A stretch of DNA of 64,000 bases from contig NZ_LIKT01000002.1 of assembly GCF_001294455.1 (NCBI RefSeq), forward strand, positions 1-64,000, read 5' to 3'. The notes below the pieces were generated by a model. That model was given only the letters and a program-made list of their open reading frames with translations, did no database searches and was not told the DNA's origin. The DNA comes from Phaeobacter sp. 11ANDIMAR09. GTDB lineage: Bacteria > Pseudomonadota > Alphaproteobacteria > Rhodobacterales > Rhodobacteraceae. This document shows positions 34,161 through 43,604 of this stretch, in pieces. The first letter of the stretch is position 1, and every line of letters begins with the position of its first letter. Both the position numbers and the translations under genes were made by a program.

Positions 34161-35168
34161 ATGACTGCCACCGAAACTCTGAGCCTGAGTGACATCGAAA
34201 CCCTCGCCTATGACGCCCTGGTGGCGGCGGGCACCTCGCCTGAAAACTCCCGGCCTCTGGCGGTGGCAACCGCCATGACCGAAGCCGATGGCGTTGCCTC
34301 GCACGGGCTCGCCTATGTGCCGATCTACGCGGGCCATGTGGACTGTGGCAAGGTGGATGGCAAGGCAGAGCCGGTGCTGAGCCAGCCGCGCCCCGGCGTG
34401 GTGGCCGTGGATGCCGCCACCGGTTTTGCTCATGCTGCCATCGACAAGGGGTTTGAGACCCTGATCCCGCTGGCGCTTGAACAGGGCGTTGCGGTTCTGG
34501 CGGTGAAGAACTCCTATAACTGCGGCGTGTTGGGGGTGCATACTCAGCGTCTGGCGCAGGCGGGTCTCTTGGGCTTTGGTTTCACCAATGCCCCAGCCTC
34601 CATCGCGCCTTCGGGCGGGGCCAAGCCCGTTCTGGGCACCAACCCGATCTCCATCGCTGCACCCGGTGTCGATGGCGAAGCCCTGGTGCTGATTGACCAA
34701 TCCGCCAGCACCATTGCCAAAAGCGAAGTGATGAAGCACTCCCGCGAAGGCAAAGCGGTGCCGGAAGGCTGGGTGTTGGACGTGGATGGCAACCCCACCA
34801 CCGATCCGGATGCTGGCCTCAAAGGCTCGATGGTGCCTTCGGGTGGCTACAAGGGCGTTGGCATTGCGCTGATGGTCGAAATGATGGCGGCAGCCATGAC
34901 CGGGGCCTCCCTCGGGACTGAGGCCAGTCCCTTTTCGGGTCCTGTGGGTGGTCCACCCAAGACGGGTCAATTCTTTATCGCGATTGATCCCGGCGCCACT
35001 TCTGCTGGCAGCTTTGCTGAGCGTATCTCGACACTGGTGGCTTCGATCCGCGATCAGGATGGCGGGCGTCTGCCCGGCGATGGCCGTGCCAAGGCCCGCG
35101 CTCGCGCTGCAACCGAAGGCGTCGCTGTGAACTGCGCAACCTTGGAAAAGGTGCGCGCGCTTCTGTAA
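34161..35168 (+). CDS. Ldh2/MDH2-family NAD(P)H-dependent oxidoreductase
   Basis: 335 residues. Family motifs are ADGVASHGLAYVPIY (catalytic SHG), PVLGTNPISIAAP, VLIDQSAS and PSGGYKGVGIALMVE. The usual NSxHFG segment is NSYNCG here. The family covers malate, sulfolactate and ureidoglycolate dehydrogenases and the delta1-piperideine/pyrroline-2-carboxylate reductases. The latter would suit a pathway for cyclic N-methyl amino acids. Last gene before a strong terminator at 35212-35252. Confidence 0.85.
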   Translation: MTATETLSLSDIETLAYDALVAAGTSPENSRPLAVATAMTEADGVASHGLAYVPIYAGHVDCGKVDGKAEPVLSQPRPGVVAVDAATGFAHAAIDKGFETLIPLALEQGVAVLAVKNSYNCGVLGVHTQRLAQAGLLGFGFTNAPASIAPSGGAKPVLGTNPISIAAPGVDGEALVLIDQSASTIAKSEVMKHSREGKAVPEGWVLDVDGNPTTDPDAGLKGSMVPSGGYKGVGIALMVEMMAAAMTGASLGTEASPFSGPVGGPPKTGQFFIAIDPGATSAGSFAERISTLVASIRDQDGGRLPGDGRAKARARAATEGVAVNCATLEKVRALL

Positions 35169-35211
35169 AGCCAGGCACTGCTTTAGCCTGACCGGGTTGC
35201 GTCATGACCTG

Positions 35212-35252
35212 AAAAAACGCCCCGCAGAACAGAGGGTTTGTGGGGCGTTTTT
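35212..35252. terminator. Strong, probably bidirectional terminator
   Basis: AAAAAACGCCCC (35212-35223) pairs with GGGGCGTTTTT (35242-35252), giving a GC stem flanked by A- and T-runs. It ends the operon 44 bases after the Ldh2-type stop. Confidence 0.85.
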
Positions 35253-35393
35253 GTCTCAAACATAGGTTGGGTCAGGCGAGGTATTCCAGCTTTGCCCCGG
35301 TAAACTGACCAGTGACAGCAGGCGCCGCCGCATCAGGCAGGAGGCAGAGAGCGGTGGAGAGCCCATCCGGCAATGCTGCCCGAGGTGCACTTA

Positions 35394-35433
35394 CTGAGAT
35401 CAGGCCCGTTTTTCTGAGATCAGGCCCGTTTTT
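35394..35433. repeat. Exact 20-bp tandem duplication
   Basis: CTGAGATCAGGCCCGTTTTT occurs twice back to back (35394-35413 and 35414-35433). The first copy holds the stop codon of the minus-strand gene at 35400-35972, so the duplication defines that protein's C-terminus. Confidence 0.85.
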
Positions 35434-35972
35434 GCCGCTCCGTATCCTGTCCGAGGGTCAAGAATATGGCTTGATCCCTTGCCACCCAGGGTTCCTGCCG
35501 CTGCCGATGTCGCCAGGGCGCGATCGGACAGGGAAACTTTTGCACGTAGCTCTCCCTCTGGGGCGGCTACGCTAACATGCCAGGCAGTGCCATCTGGGCG
35601 CTGGCCCAGAACTGCGCCGGAGTTGCGGCCCCCGGGCATGGGCGCAGGATGGGCGAGTCGTTTGTAGCACGCACTGACCAACGTGAAGGAGGCAACCTGG
35701 GTGGATCTTGTTTGCCCGTTTTCAGCAAGGCAGATCAGGCAACTGTCGCAGCCAGGGCACTCCCGGTCTTGACTGTTCTGATCCTCAAGCGGGATCTGCA
35801 CTTCAACGGCGCCAAACTCGCTGCAGATTTCGATCCACCGGCCTGAGCCTGCCGCCTTGCCCAGGCTCGGAAACAGCATTTGAAGCACCAGCATCACCAC
35901 AAAGCCACAGCCTGCAAGGCGGCGGAACAGTCCGCCGCTGAACAGGAAGATATGCTGGAAATTAAGAGCCAT
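35400..35972 (-). CDS. Small Cys-rich secreted or membrane-anchored protein (DUF2946-like)
   Basis: 190 residues from ATG 35972, starting MALNFQHIFLFSGG. A hydrophobic segment (about 10-35) acts as signal or anchor. Then comes CPGCDSCLICLAENG near residue 75, a cysteine group seen in DUF2946-type proteins near metal or copper genes. The ribosome site is weak and the C-terminal tail ends inside a 20-bp tandem duplication, so the tail may be altered. An upstream in-frame start at 36065 is less likely. No function assigned. Confidence 0.5.
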   Translation of the reverse strand: MALNFQHIFLFSGGLFRRLAGCGFVVMLVLQMLFPSLGKAAGSGRWIEICSEFGAVEVQIPLEDQNSQDRECPGCDSCLICLAENGQTRSTQVASFTLVSACYKRLAHPAPMPGGRNSGAVLGQRPDGTAWHVSVAAPEGELRAKVSLSDRALATSAAAGTLGGKGSSHILDPRTGYGAAKTGLISEKRA

Positions 35973-36343
35973 TGGTCGCCAGGGTGGTTGCGAGAACTTT
36001 GTTGACCCGAGCTGGCCGTGGATTTGGCAAGTTTGTACTGTAACAAAGGACATTGCGGTTGGCACATTTTTGGTGTGATATTCGTGTTGTGGAATTTATC
36101 GGAATTTTCCCCGCCCTGAGCCCCACAAAGGCAGCGTTTACAAAATGTTACGCGGATTTGGGGCTAAATCGGCCTGTGTTGATGAAACTTCTCGCCACGC
36201 GGTCACGATCCATGCGGGCAAATCAGGTGGATTCTGTCCCAATAATAGTGAGACTGCTGGCGACGGAATGTCCGTGGAAAAACGTTTATGTTTTCTGGCT
36301 CTGCATTGGACCCACGATTGCCCCTGACACAAAGGTAGCCCCC

Positions 36344-37693
36344 ATGAACCTGCGCCCTCTTCTTGTACTTCCCCCACTTGCGTTAGGGGTCCTGGGCTTT
36401 GTCTGGATGACCTCTCGTCCGGCCCCTGAGGTCAGCGTGCGCCAGGAAGCGGAATTGGCGGTGCGTGTCCTGCCGGTGGTGAGCCGGGAAATCACCGCCA
36501 GTGCTGAGGGGTTTGGCCGGGTTGAGGCAGAACACAGCTGGACCGCGATCTCCGAGGTTGAGGGGCGGGTCCTGAGCATTGCCGCAGGGCTGGACACGGG
36601 CAGTATCGTTGAAAAGGGTACGGTTTTGGTGGCCATCGACAAGACGGATAATGAGCTGTCGCGGCAAAAGACTCTGGCCAATATTGCGGCGGTGGAGGCG
36701 GATCTCGCAGAGCTGACTCGCGAGGAGGAAAACGCGCAGCGGCTGTTGTTGGTCGAGCAACGCATTCTCAAGGTGGCTGAGGCCGAGCTGGCGCGGGTGC
36801 AGTCGCTGCTGGATCGCGGGGCAGGGACCCAGGCCACTGTCGATACCGCGGAAAAAACCTATCTGGCGCAGCAGACCTCGGTGACCAATCTGACCAATAC
36901 CCTGTCGCTGTTCCCGGCCCAGCGGGATGCGTTGCAGGCAACGCAGGCGGTGCGTCAGGCCGAATTGACCGAGGCCGAGCGGGCTCTGGAAAAATCTGTC
37001 ATCACCGCGCCGTTTCGGGGTCGGGTGGCCAGCAAATCGATCGAGGTCGGGCAGTTTGTCCGGACCGGGGATACATTGATGGCGCTGGACAGTACTGCCG
37101 CGGCAGAGGTCACGGCCGAGGTTCAGCCCAGCAGTTTTGGCCCGGTTGTGTTTGCCGGATCGCAGAACGTGTTGTTGCAAAATGGCAGTTTTGATACCAG
37201 CCAATTCACCAAAGCCCTAACCCGCGCAGGTGTCACGGCCCGGGTAGAGCTGTCGACATCGGAAAACTTCGATGCCTGGCCTGCCGAGATCGTGCGGCTG
37301 CGCGGCACCATGGATGCAGATACCGGCACGATGGGAATTGTGGTCAGGGTGACAGATCCGCTGGTGGCGCAGCAGGGGCTGCGACGCCCGCCGCTGCATA
37401 CAGGCAGCTTTGTCCGGGTGGTCTTCTCCAGTCAGGCTCGGCCGGATAGCATCGCAATTCCGCGCCATGCGCTGCACATGAGCGATACGGGCAGCCCCTT
37501 TGTCTATCTGGCAGACAAAGAGGAGCGGCTTGCCCTTCGCGAGGTTGTGCCGGGGCAGGTCATTGGTGGAGAGGTGCTCATCCAGTCTGGTCTGTCTGAT
37601 GGTGAGACCCTGGTTCTGGGGCTACCCAGCCCGCCCGTTGCAGGTCTAAAACTGGCATTGGTGCCGGTTTCCTCGGCGGCGGAAGGCAACTGA
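36344..37693 (+). CDS. RND efflux periplasmic adaptor (HlyD/MFP family)
   Basis: 449 residues from ATG 36344 (AAAGGT at 7-base spacing). A single N-terminal anchor (LLVLPPLALGVLGFVW) leads into a lipoyl-like half motif, a coiled coil (about 105-215) rich in Ala/Glu/Leu, ITAPFRGRVASKSIEVGQFV, and the beta-barrel domain. It links the inner-membrane pump to an outer-membrane channel. The frame is open upstream to 36053 but without similarity. One base separates it from the pump gene. Confidence 0.9.
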   Translation: MNLRPLLVLPPLALGVLGFVWMTSRPAPEVSVRQEAELAVRVLPVVSREITASAEGFGRVEAEHSWTAISEVEGRVLSIAAGLDTGSIVEKGTVLVAIDKTDNELSRQKTLANIAAVEADLAELTREEENAQRLLLVEQRILKVAEAELARVQSLLDRGAGTQATVDTAEKTYLAQQTSVTNLTNTLSLFPAQRDALQATQAVRQAELTEAERALEKSVITAPFRGRVASKSIEVGQFVRTGDTLMALDSTAAAEVTAEVQPSSFGPVVFAGSQNVLLQNGSFDTSQFTKALTRAGVTARVELSTSENFDAWPAEIVRLRGTMDADTGTMGIVVRVTDPLVAQQGLRRPPLHTGSFVRVVFSSQARPDSIAIPRHALHMSDTGSPFVYLADKEERLALREVVPGQVIGGEVLIQSGLSDGETLVLGLPSPPVAGLKLALVPVSSAAEGN

Positions 37694-37694
37694 T

Positions 37695-40600
37695 ATGATT
37701 TCCTTTTTTGTGCGCCACCCGGTTGCCTCCAATCTGATGATGCTGCTGTTTTGCATCCTGGGCATTGGGGTGCTGAGCAACCTGGAGCGCGAGACCTTCC
37801 CCGAATTCACCGCCTCGACCGTGGCGGCTTCGGTTGTCTACCCCGGGGCTTCGGCGCGGGATGTGGATGAAGAGATCTGCACCGCGCTGGAAACCGCTTT
37901 GACCGGTACATCCGGGATGACCGAACTGACCTGTCTGTCAGTTGATGGCCGTGCAACTGCCACCGCAGAGCTGGAAGAAGGTGGGGATCTGACGCTGTTT
38001 TTCAACGATGTCTTTTCGGCAGTGTCCAGCATCAATGATTTTCCGGCGGATGCGGAGAGCCCCACGGTGGAAATTCAGGCCCGCAGCGATCTTGTTGCTC
38101 TTGTCGCGGTCTCGGGCATTTCTGGAAAACAGGGGCTGATCGAATATTCCGATGAGCTGGCCGAACGCCTGCGCGTCTTGCCCGGTGTTGCCGAGATCTC
38201 AGTGGCCGGCATCACGGATCGCGAACTGCAGGTGGTCTTTGATCAGGATGCGCTGCACCGCTTTGGCCTTTCACCGCGCAATATTGTCGATGCCATCCAA
38301 GCCCGCAGCCTGAGTCAGCCGCTGGGCAATGCGGATCTGGATGAAAACAGCCTGGTGCTGCGCTATGCCGATACCCGCCGTTCGGTTGCCGATCTTGAGG
38401 ATTTGATCGTACTGCAAAACCAGTCCGGCAGCTTTGTTCGGCTGCGTGATCTGGCCGAGGTCCAGTTGAGGGATACCGATGAGAACATCGCCTCCTATAT
38501 TGATGGCGATCAGGCGGCGATCATTTCGGTGTCCAAATCCAAGACCGCTGACAGTATCCGAGTATTCGAGGCCGTCGACCAGGTCCTGAGCGCGGAACGC
38601 GCCGCCTATCCTGACCCTTTCCGCATCACTGTGACCAATAACATGACCGAGCTGGTCGAAGAGCGTTTGCAGCTGATTGTCGAAAACATCGCGGTTGGTT
38701 TGGTTTTGGTGTTTTTCACCATGTGGCTGTTCTTTTCTCTAAAAGAGGCTCTGTGGATCTCTGCCGCTCTGCCGGTGTCCTTTCTGGGCACATTGTTTGT
38801 GATGAGCGTGCTCGGCATCACCATCAACATGATCACTCTTGTGGCTCTTTTGATGGCGGTGGGTCTGATCATGGATGATTCCATCGTGATTGCCGAAAAC
38901 ATCGACAAATGGCGGACCCGCGTTGGCCCGGCTGAGGCCGCCTCTCGCGGGGCACTGGAGGTCTTGCCTGGAGTGACCTCCTCTTTCCTGACAACCGCCT
39001 GCGTTTTTTGTCCATTGTTGTTCCTGGCGGGTGATATGGGGCAGATCCTGCGGTTTATTCCGATGGTTCTGCTGATTACCCTGGCAATTTCGCTGTTTGA
39101 GGGCTTTTTCATTCTGCCGCACCATCTGAGCCATGGAAAACCAGGCAAACCAGAGCTTCATAAGCCCCGCTTGGCGGAACGTGCTCTGGAGTGGGTCAAA
39201 GAGCGCTGCGTCTTGCCGATTGCCGCGCGCTTGGTCTCCCTGCGCTATCTGACCTTGGGATCGGTCTTTGCCGCCCTGATCTTGTCGGTTGGTTTGATTG
39301 CTTCCGGCTCGGTCAAAATGATCGGCTTTCCCACCACCGAAAGCGATACCCTGACCATCCGCTTTTCTCTGACCTCGGGGATCAGCCGGGAACGCACCGT
39401 TGCGACGGTTGACCAATTGCTGGAGGGGCTGCACCAGGTGGATGCCGAGCTGACGCCCAAGACAGAAGGCGGTGCTCCCTTGGTGGAGCGGGTTCTGGTC
39501 CGCTATGCGGTCAACTCGGAAGTCTATGACAATGGGTCCAACACTGCCACGATCACGGTGGATCTGCTGAGCAGTGCTCAACGAAACGTCAGCGCCGATG
39601 CGGTGCTTGAGGCATGGAGGCTGGCGGCGGGTCCTATTCCGGACCTGATCCAGGCTTCCTTCTCGCAGTCCGAAGTCGGGCCAGGTGGTTTTGATCTGGA
39701 TGTGGAGCTCACAGGCTATGACCTTGCCGAGCTGGAGGCGGCCTCGGCCGCGCTGCGCACCGAGCTGTTGAAGCGCCCGGATGTGGTCGAGGCCTTTCAG
39801 GACTTCTATGGAGGGCGCCAAGAGGTGCGGTTGACGCTCAATGAATATGGCTACCTGGTTGGCCTGACGCCACAGGCGCTCTCGGACCAGCTGCGCAGCG
39901 CCTTTCAAGGCACTGAGACCGATAGTTTCCGCTCCAATCAGTCCGATATGACGGTGCGAGTCAAACTGGATGACACGGTGGCCAATCTGATCGAACTGGA
40001 GCGCTTTCCGATCCTGGTAGGAGAAGGCAAGCTGGTGGCTCTGTCGACGGTTGCCGAGATGACCCTGTCGCAGGGCTATCCGACGATCACCCGCAAAAGC
40101 GGCAAGGCTCTGGCGCGCATTCGCGGTAAGATCGACACCGAGGCCGTGACCTCAACGCAGCTTGCCGCAGTGATCAGCAATGAGTTGGAACCAGAGCTGC
40201 AACAGAGCTTTCCGGGAGTAGAGATCGGCATTTCGGGCGCCAGCGCTGAACAGGCGGAGTCGCAGTCTTCCTTGATGAAGCTGCTCCTGCTGGGGCTTGT
40301 GGGCATCTTCATGGTTCTGGCCTTCCAGTTCCGTTCTTACACGCTGCCCTTTGTGGTGATGCTTTCTATCCCCTTTGCCTTGATTGGAACCATTCTGGGG
40401 CATTGGGGGATGGGCATGGATATCTCGATGCCCAGCCTCATTGGCTTTGCCTCGCTGGCGGGGATTGTTGTGAACAACGCGATCCTGTTCCTGACCTTTT
40501 TTCAGACGCACCTAAAGGGCGATGACTATCTGGCGGCCTCGCTGGATGCCGTGCGCGCCCGGTTCCGGCCCATCCTGTTGTCGACCTCCACCACCATTGC

Positions 40601-40799
40601 GGGCCTGGTGCCGATCCTGTTCGAGACCAGCCCGCAGGTGCAGACCCTGGTGCCGGTCGTGGTTTCGGTGGCCTTTGGTCTTTTGGCCTCGATGGTTCTG
40701 GTTCTCTTGGTCTTTCCGGCGCTGATCTCGGTCTATTTTGACATGGTGAATGTGCGCAAATGGGTGGATCAGTTCCAGCGCAGCGAGAATGTTCTCTGA
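37695..40799 (+). CDS. RND-family efflux pump (AcrB/MdtB-like inner-membrane transporter)
   Basis: 1034 residues, the usual RND length. HPVASNLMMLLFCILGIGVL is the first membrane helix. The proton-relay region LVALLMAVGLIMDDSIVIAE in helix 4 carries adjacent Asp residues as in family members. The second repeat starts near SSLMKLLLLGLVGIFMVLAF. It exports small molecules by proton antiport. No outer-membrane factor or local regulator is adjacent. The substrate is unknown. Confidence 0.92.
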   Translation: MISFFVRHPVASNLMMLLFCILGIGVLSNLERETFPEFTASTVAASVVYPGASARDVDEEICTALETALTGTSGMTELTCLSVDGRATATAELEEGGDLTLFFNDVFSAVSSINDFPADAESPTVEIQARSDLVALVAVSGISGKQGLIEYSDELAERLRVLPGVAEISVAGITDRELQVVFDQDALHRFGLSPRNIVDAIQARSLSQPLGNADLDENSLVLRYADTRRSVADLEDLIVLQNQSGSFVRLRDLAEVQLRDTDENIASYIDGDQAAIISVSKSKTADSIRVFEAVDQVLSAERAAYPDPFRITVTNNMTELVEERLQLIVENIAVGLVLVFFTMWLFFSLKEALWISAALPVSFLGTLFVMSVLGITINMITLVALLMAVGLIMDDSIVIAENIDKWRTRVGPAEAASRGALEVLPGVTSSFLTTACVFCPLLFLAGDMGQILRFIPMVLLITLAISLFEGFFILPHHLSHGKPGKPELHKPRLAERALEWVKERCVLPIAARLVSLRYLTLGSVFAALILSVGLIASGSVKMIGFPTTESDTLTIRFSLTSGISRERTVATVDQLLEGLHQVDAELTPKTEGGAPLVERVLVRYAVNSEVYDNGSNTATITVDLLSSAQRNVSADAVLEAWRLAAGPIPDLIQASFSQSEVGPGGFDLDVELTGYDLAELEAASAALRTELLKRPDVVEAFQDFYGGRQEVRLTLNEYGYLVGLTPQALSDQLRSAFQGTETDSFRSNQSDMTVRVKLDDTVANLIELERFPILVGEGKLVALSTVAEMTLSQGYPTITRKSGKALARIRGKIDTEAVTSTQLAAVISNELEPELQQSFPGVEIGISGASAEQAESQSSLMKLLLLGLVGIFMVLAFQFRSYTLPFVVMLSIPFALIGTILGHWGMGMDISMPSLIGFASLAGIVVNNAILFLTFFQTHLKGDDYLAASLDAVRARFRPILLSTSTTIAGLVPILFETSPQVQTLVPVVVSVAFGLLASMVLVLLVFPALISVYFDMVNVRKWVDQFQRSENVL

Positions 40800-40817
40800 C
40801 CTTCGCGACACAGCACA

Positions 40818-40848
40818 AGGGGCGGCTGCCTATGCGCAGACCGCCCCT
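40818..40848 (+). terminator. Terminator of the RND operon
   Basis: AGGGGCGG (40818-40825) pairs with CCGCCCCT (40841-40848), extended inside by CTGC/GCAG, and is followed by GTTT. It lies 18 bases after the pump stop and before the convergent DUF1348 gene. Confidence 0.75.
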
Positions 40849-40871
40849 GTTTACTGCGGACCTAGGTGGGG

Positions 40872-41339
40872 TCAAAGCCCCAGATCTGACAGGCCGGGGT
40901 GATCATCGGGGCGCCGCCCCAGCGGCCAGTGAAACTTGCGCTCTGCTTCCTGGATCGGCAGATCATTGATGCAGGCAAAGCGGTTCTGCATCAGGCCGTT
41001 TTCGGCAAACTCCCAGTTTTCATTGCCATACGAGCGATACCAGTTGCCGCTGTCGTCGTGCCATTCATAGGCATAGCGCACGGCAATGCGGTTCTCGGTA
41101 AAGGCCCAGAGCTCCTTGATCAGGCGGTAGTCCAGCTCGCGGATCCATTTGGCTTCAAGAAAGGCCTGGGCTTCGGCGCGGTTGCTGACAAAGGTTGCGC
41201 GGTTGCGCCATTTGGTGTCCGGCGTATAGGCGAGCGCCACCTTGGCGGCATCGCGGCTGTTCCAGCCGTCTTCGGCCAGGCGTACCTTTTGGATGGCGCT
41301 GTCACGGGTAAAGGGCGGCAGAGGCGGGCGGGTTTCCAT
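40872..41339 (-). CDS. DUF1348 (NTF2-like) family protein
   Basis: 155 residues. [40 protein letters not shown] and [20 protein letters not shown] match the small DUF1348 nuclear-transport-factor-2-like fold. Start ATG 41339 has AGGAG at 7-8 bases. It is the last gene of a minus-strand run with the PNPOx fusion and a GST, probably regulated by the LysR at 44423. Function unknown; the fold suits a small-molecule isomerase or binding role. Confidence 0.85.
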   Translation of the reverse strand: METRPPLPPFTRDSAIQKVRLAEDGWNSRDAAKVALAYTPDTKWRNRATFVSNRAEAQAFLEAKWIRELDYRLIKELWAFTENRIAVRYAYEWHDDSGNWYRSYGNENWEFAENGLMQNRFACINDLPIQEAERKFHWPLGRRPDDHPGLSDLGL

Positions 41340-41377
41340 AGGGAGGCTCCTTTTGGTCAAACGAGAAGGGGGAGGGA

Positions 41378-43498
41378 TTAGAGGTCGAGAATTAAGGGGG
41401 CACTGTCTTTGGCGGGGCGGGCGCAGCACAGCAGGGCTTCACCCGCCTCCACCTCGGCTTCGGGAGGGCTGCGATAGCTGACGCGGCCTTGGGATAGTTT
41501 GGTCGCGCAACTGCCACAGGACCCCGACCGGCAACTAAAATTGGGCGTCAACCCCTGGGCCTCTGCCAGCTCCAGCAAGGAGCCGTCTTCGGCGCTCCAC
41601 TGGGCAGCGGCATCAAGGCTGGCAAAGCGGACCTCGGCGGCCTCGGCTTCATCTTTGGCGGGGTGATCCATCGCCTGCGAGGAGGCGGAGGTGTCGGCGG
41701 TGCGGGTCAGGGCGGCGGGGCCAAAACTCTCGGCATAGATCCGGGCGTCCCGCACACCGAGGCGGAGCAGGCTGTCATAAACCCCCTGCATGAAGGGGGG
41801 CGGGCCGCAGAGGAAAAAATCATAGTCATCCAGAGCCAGCACCTGCCGCAGGGTGTCATCGGTGATATGCCCGGTGCCGTTATAGTCTTCGCCGGGTTTT
41901 TCACCCTCAGCCGCGTTGCTGAGGATGGACAGGTAACGGATCTGTCCCTCGGTTGCCTGCTGCAGGGCGCGAAAGGCATCCGCAAAAGCGCGCTGGGCGC
42001 TGTCACGGCTGGCATGCACCACCGTGAGCGGACGCAGATGACGGGTGCGCAGCCCTTCGCGCATCACATGGCTGGCCATGGAGATCATCGGTGTGACGCC
42101 GACGCCCCCCGCCAGCAGAACCGCAGGGCGGGTCTCCGTAGGATCAATATAGAATGAACCGCGCGGCGCTTTCGCCTCCAGAACATCGCCCGGTGTGACC
42201 TGGTCATGCAGCAGTCGCGACATCTCGCCCTGTTCTTCGCGTTTGACCGAGATCCGGTAATAGGGCTCGCCGGGGGCAGAAGAGACGGTATAGCTTCGGC
42301 TCAGCACTTTCGCGACCGCCTGCCCAGCGGGCGGTGTTTTGGATCTGGCGCGCAGGGTGAGAAACTGACCGGCTTCAAAGGGCAGAAGCGGCGCGCCATC
42401 AGCAGGCTCCAGATAAAAGGAGCGAATGGCCGCGCTTTCCTGCTCCACCCGAGCGACCCGGAAACGGCGCCAGGCGTTGCGGCCCTCTTCCTGTTTGGCG
42501 CGTGCGCTGCGCTCTGCCCAGGTATCTGCCATGAGTGAATGCGGGGAAAAGGCGCCGAGTTTGGCGCGAAACGGCAGGGCATCGCGCAGCCAAAGCCCAT
42601 GGTCCAGGGTAAAGCGCCACCCCCGGTCGGCGCCGTGGAAGCCGCGAATTTCCGGTGCATCCTTTGACAGCAGCTCGGTGGTCCCGGTGAGCATCAACAA
42701 TGTCCCGGTTTCAAAATCTGGAAACACCAACCCGGCCTTGGGGTTGAGCAGGAAATTTCCGAATGTGTTGAAGTGGTTGTTGCCGGGGAAATCGGGAATG
42801 ATCAGGCTGTTGCCATCGATCTGTACAAAACCGGGCCGCCCACCCCGATGCGAGACATCGACCCCTTCATTGGTGGGATTGTCACGCGCTTCGACTGCGC
42901 TGGCGACAAAGAAGACATCCGCCGATCCGATCTTCCTGCGGGCCTCTGCGTCCAATTGGGTAAAGCACGGCGCAGCCTGCGCCGGGGTGCTGTCGGCGGG
43001 ATCGCGCAGAAAGGTGATGTCGCGGTGCTGGATATACTGCGGGCAATTGCCAAAGGACTGGTCCACACGCAGTTGAACCTGGGCCTCCCCCAGCGTTGCG
43101 ACACGGCCATTCATCCGGTTGCGACGGCGACTGTGCGGCTCAATCCCAAGCAGCCCTATCGGCGCCTCGGGGCGCAGGGCGCTGCGCACTGGATCGGTCT
43201 GTGCGGCGTTCAAAGCGATGTCCAGATGACGGTTGTCCGGGCTGTTCGCGAAACCGGGGGCACCTGGAAACAGACTGGCCCAGGGCCAACCCTCGGCGTC
43301 TACAGCCCCCACCACCACAAAGGGCAGCTGGGCAAAAAACGCCCGGTGTTGATCCGGCATAAAGGGGCGGATCACCCTGCGACCAAATTTCTCCATCATC
43401 TCGCGGCTGCCGTTTTCGCTTTGCAATTGCTGCTCTCCGGCATGGAAGGGTGAGGCAGTCTGGCTGTCATCAGGCTGGGCGGGGAGGGCAGGGGACAT
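41378..43498 (-). CDS. Four-domain PNPOx / FAD-NAD reductase / 2Fe-2S ferredoxin fusion
   Basis: 706 residues. Order: a pyridoxamine-phosphate-oxidase-like FMN domain (about 40-280, with [20 protein letters not shown] and [20 protein letters not shown]), an FAD domain (about 320-430, [20 protein letters not shown]), an NAD domain (about 435-560, [20 protein letters not shown]) and a plant-type ferredoxin with Cys656, Cys661, Cys664 and Cys691/692. Electrons would flow NAD(P)H to FAD to 2Fe-2S, perhaps to the FMN or haem-like site of the first domain. ATG 43498 is preferred over a TTG at 43540. Sits between DUF1348 and a GST. Confidence 0.88.
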   Translation of the reverse strand: MSPALPAQPDDSQTASPFHAGEQQLQSENGSREMMEKFGRRVIRPFMPDQHRAFFAQLPFVVVGAVDAEGWPWASLFPGAPGFANSPDNRHLDIALNAAQTDPVRSALRPEAPIGLLGIEPHSRRRNRMNGRVATLGEAQVQLRVDQSFGNCPQYIQHRDITFLRDPADSTPAQAAPCFTQLDAEARRKIGSADVFFVASAVEARDNPTNEGVDVSHRGGRPGFVQIDGNSLIIPDFPGNNHFNTFGNFLLNPKAGLVFPDFETGTLLMLTGTTELLSKDAPEIRGFHGADRGWRFTLDHGLWLRDALPFRAKLGAFSPHSLMADTWAERSARAKQEEGRNAWRRFRVARVEQESAAIRSFYLEPADGAPLLPFEAGQFLTLRARSKTPPAGQAVAKVLSRSYTVSSAPGEPYYRISVKREEQGEMSRLLHDQVTPGDVLEAKAPRGSFYIDPTETRPAVLLAGGVGVTPMISMASHVMREGLRTRHLRPLTVVHASRDSAQRAFADAFRALQQATEGQIRYLSILSNAAEGEKPGEDYNGTGHITDDTLRQVLALDDYDFFLCGPPPFMQGVYDSLLRLGVRDARIYAESFGPAALTRTADTSASSQAMDHPAKDEAEAAEVRFASLDAAAQWSAEDGSLLELAEAQGLTPNFSCRSGSCGSCATKLSQGRVSYRSPPEAEVEAGEALLCCARPAKDSAPLILDL

Positions 43499-43604
43499 GG
43501 CGGACCTCGTTACGGCTGGGGCTAAATGGAAATGGGACAAGAAGGCAACAGGGCAATGTCCGGGGCGGGCTTGCCGCCCCGGGCTTTGTCGTGAGTGGGC
43601 AAAA

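Noticed and set aside
36053-36343. In-frame upstream extension of the RND adaptor by 97 codons
   Set aside because: No similarity or signal in the extension; ATG 36344 has a ribosome site and begins with a proper membrane anchor.
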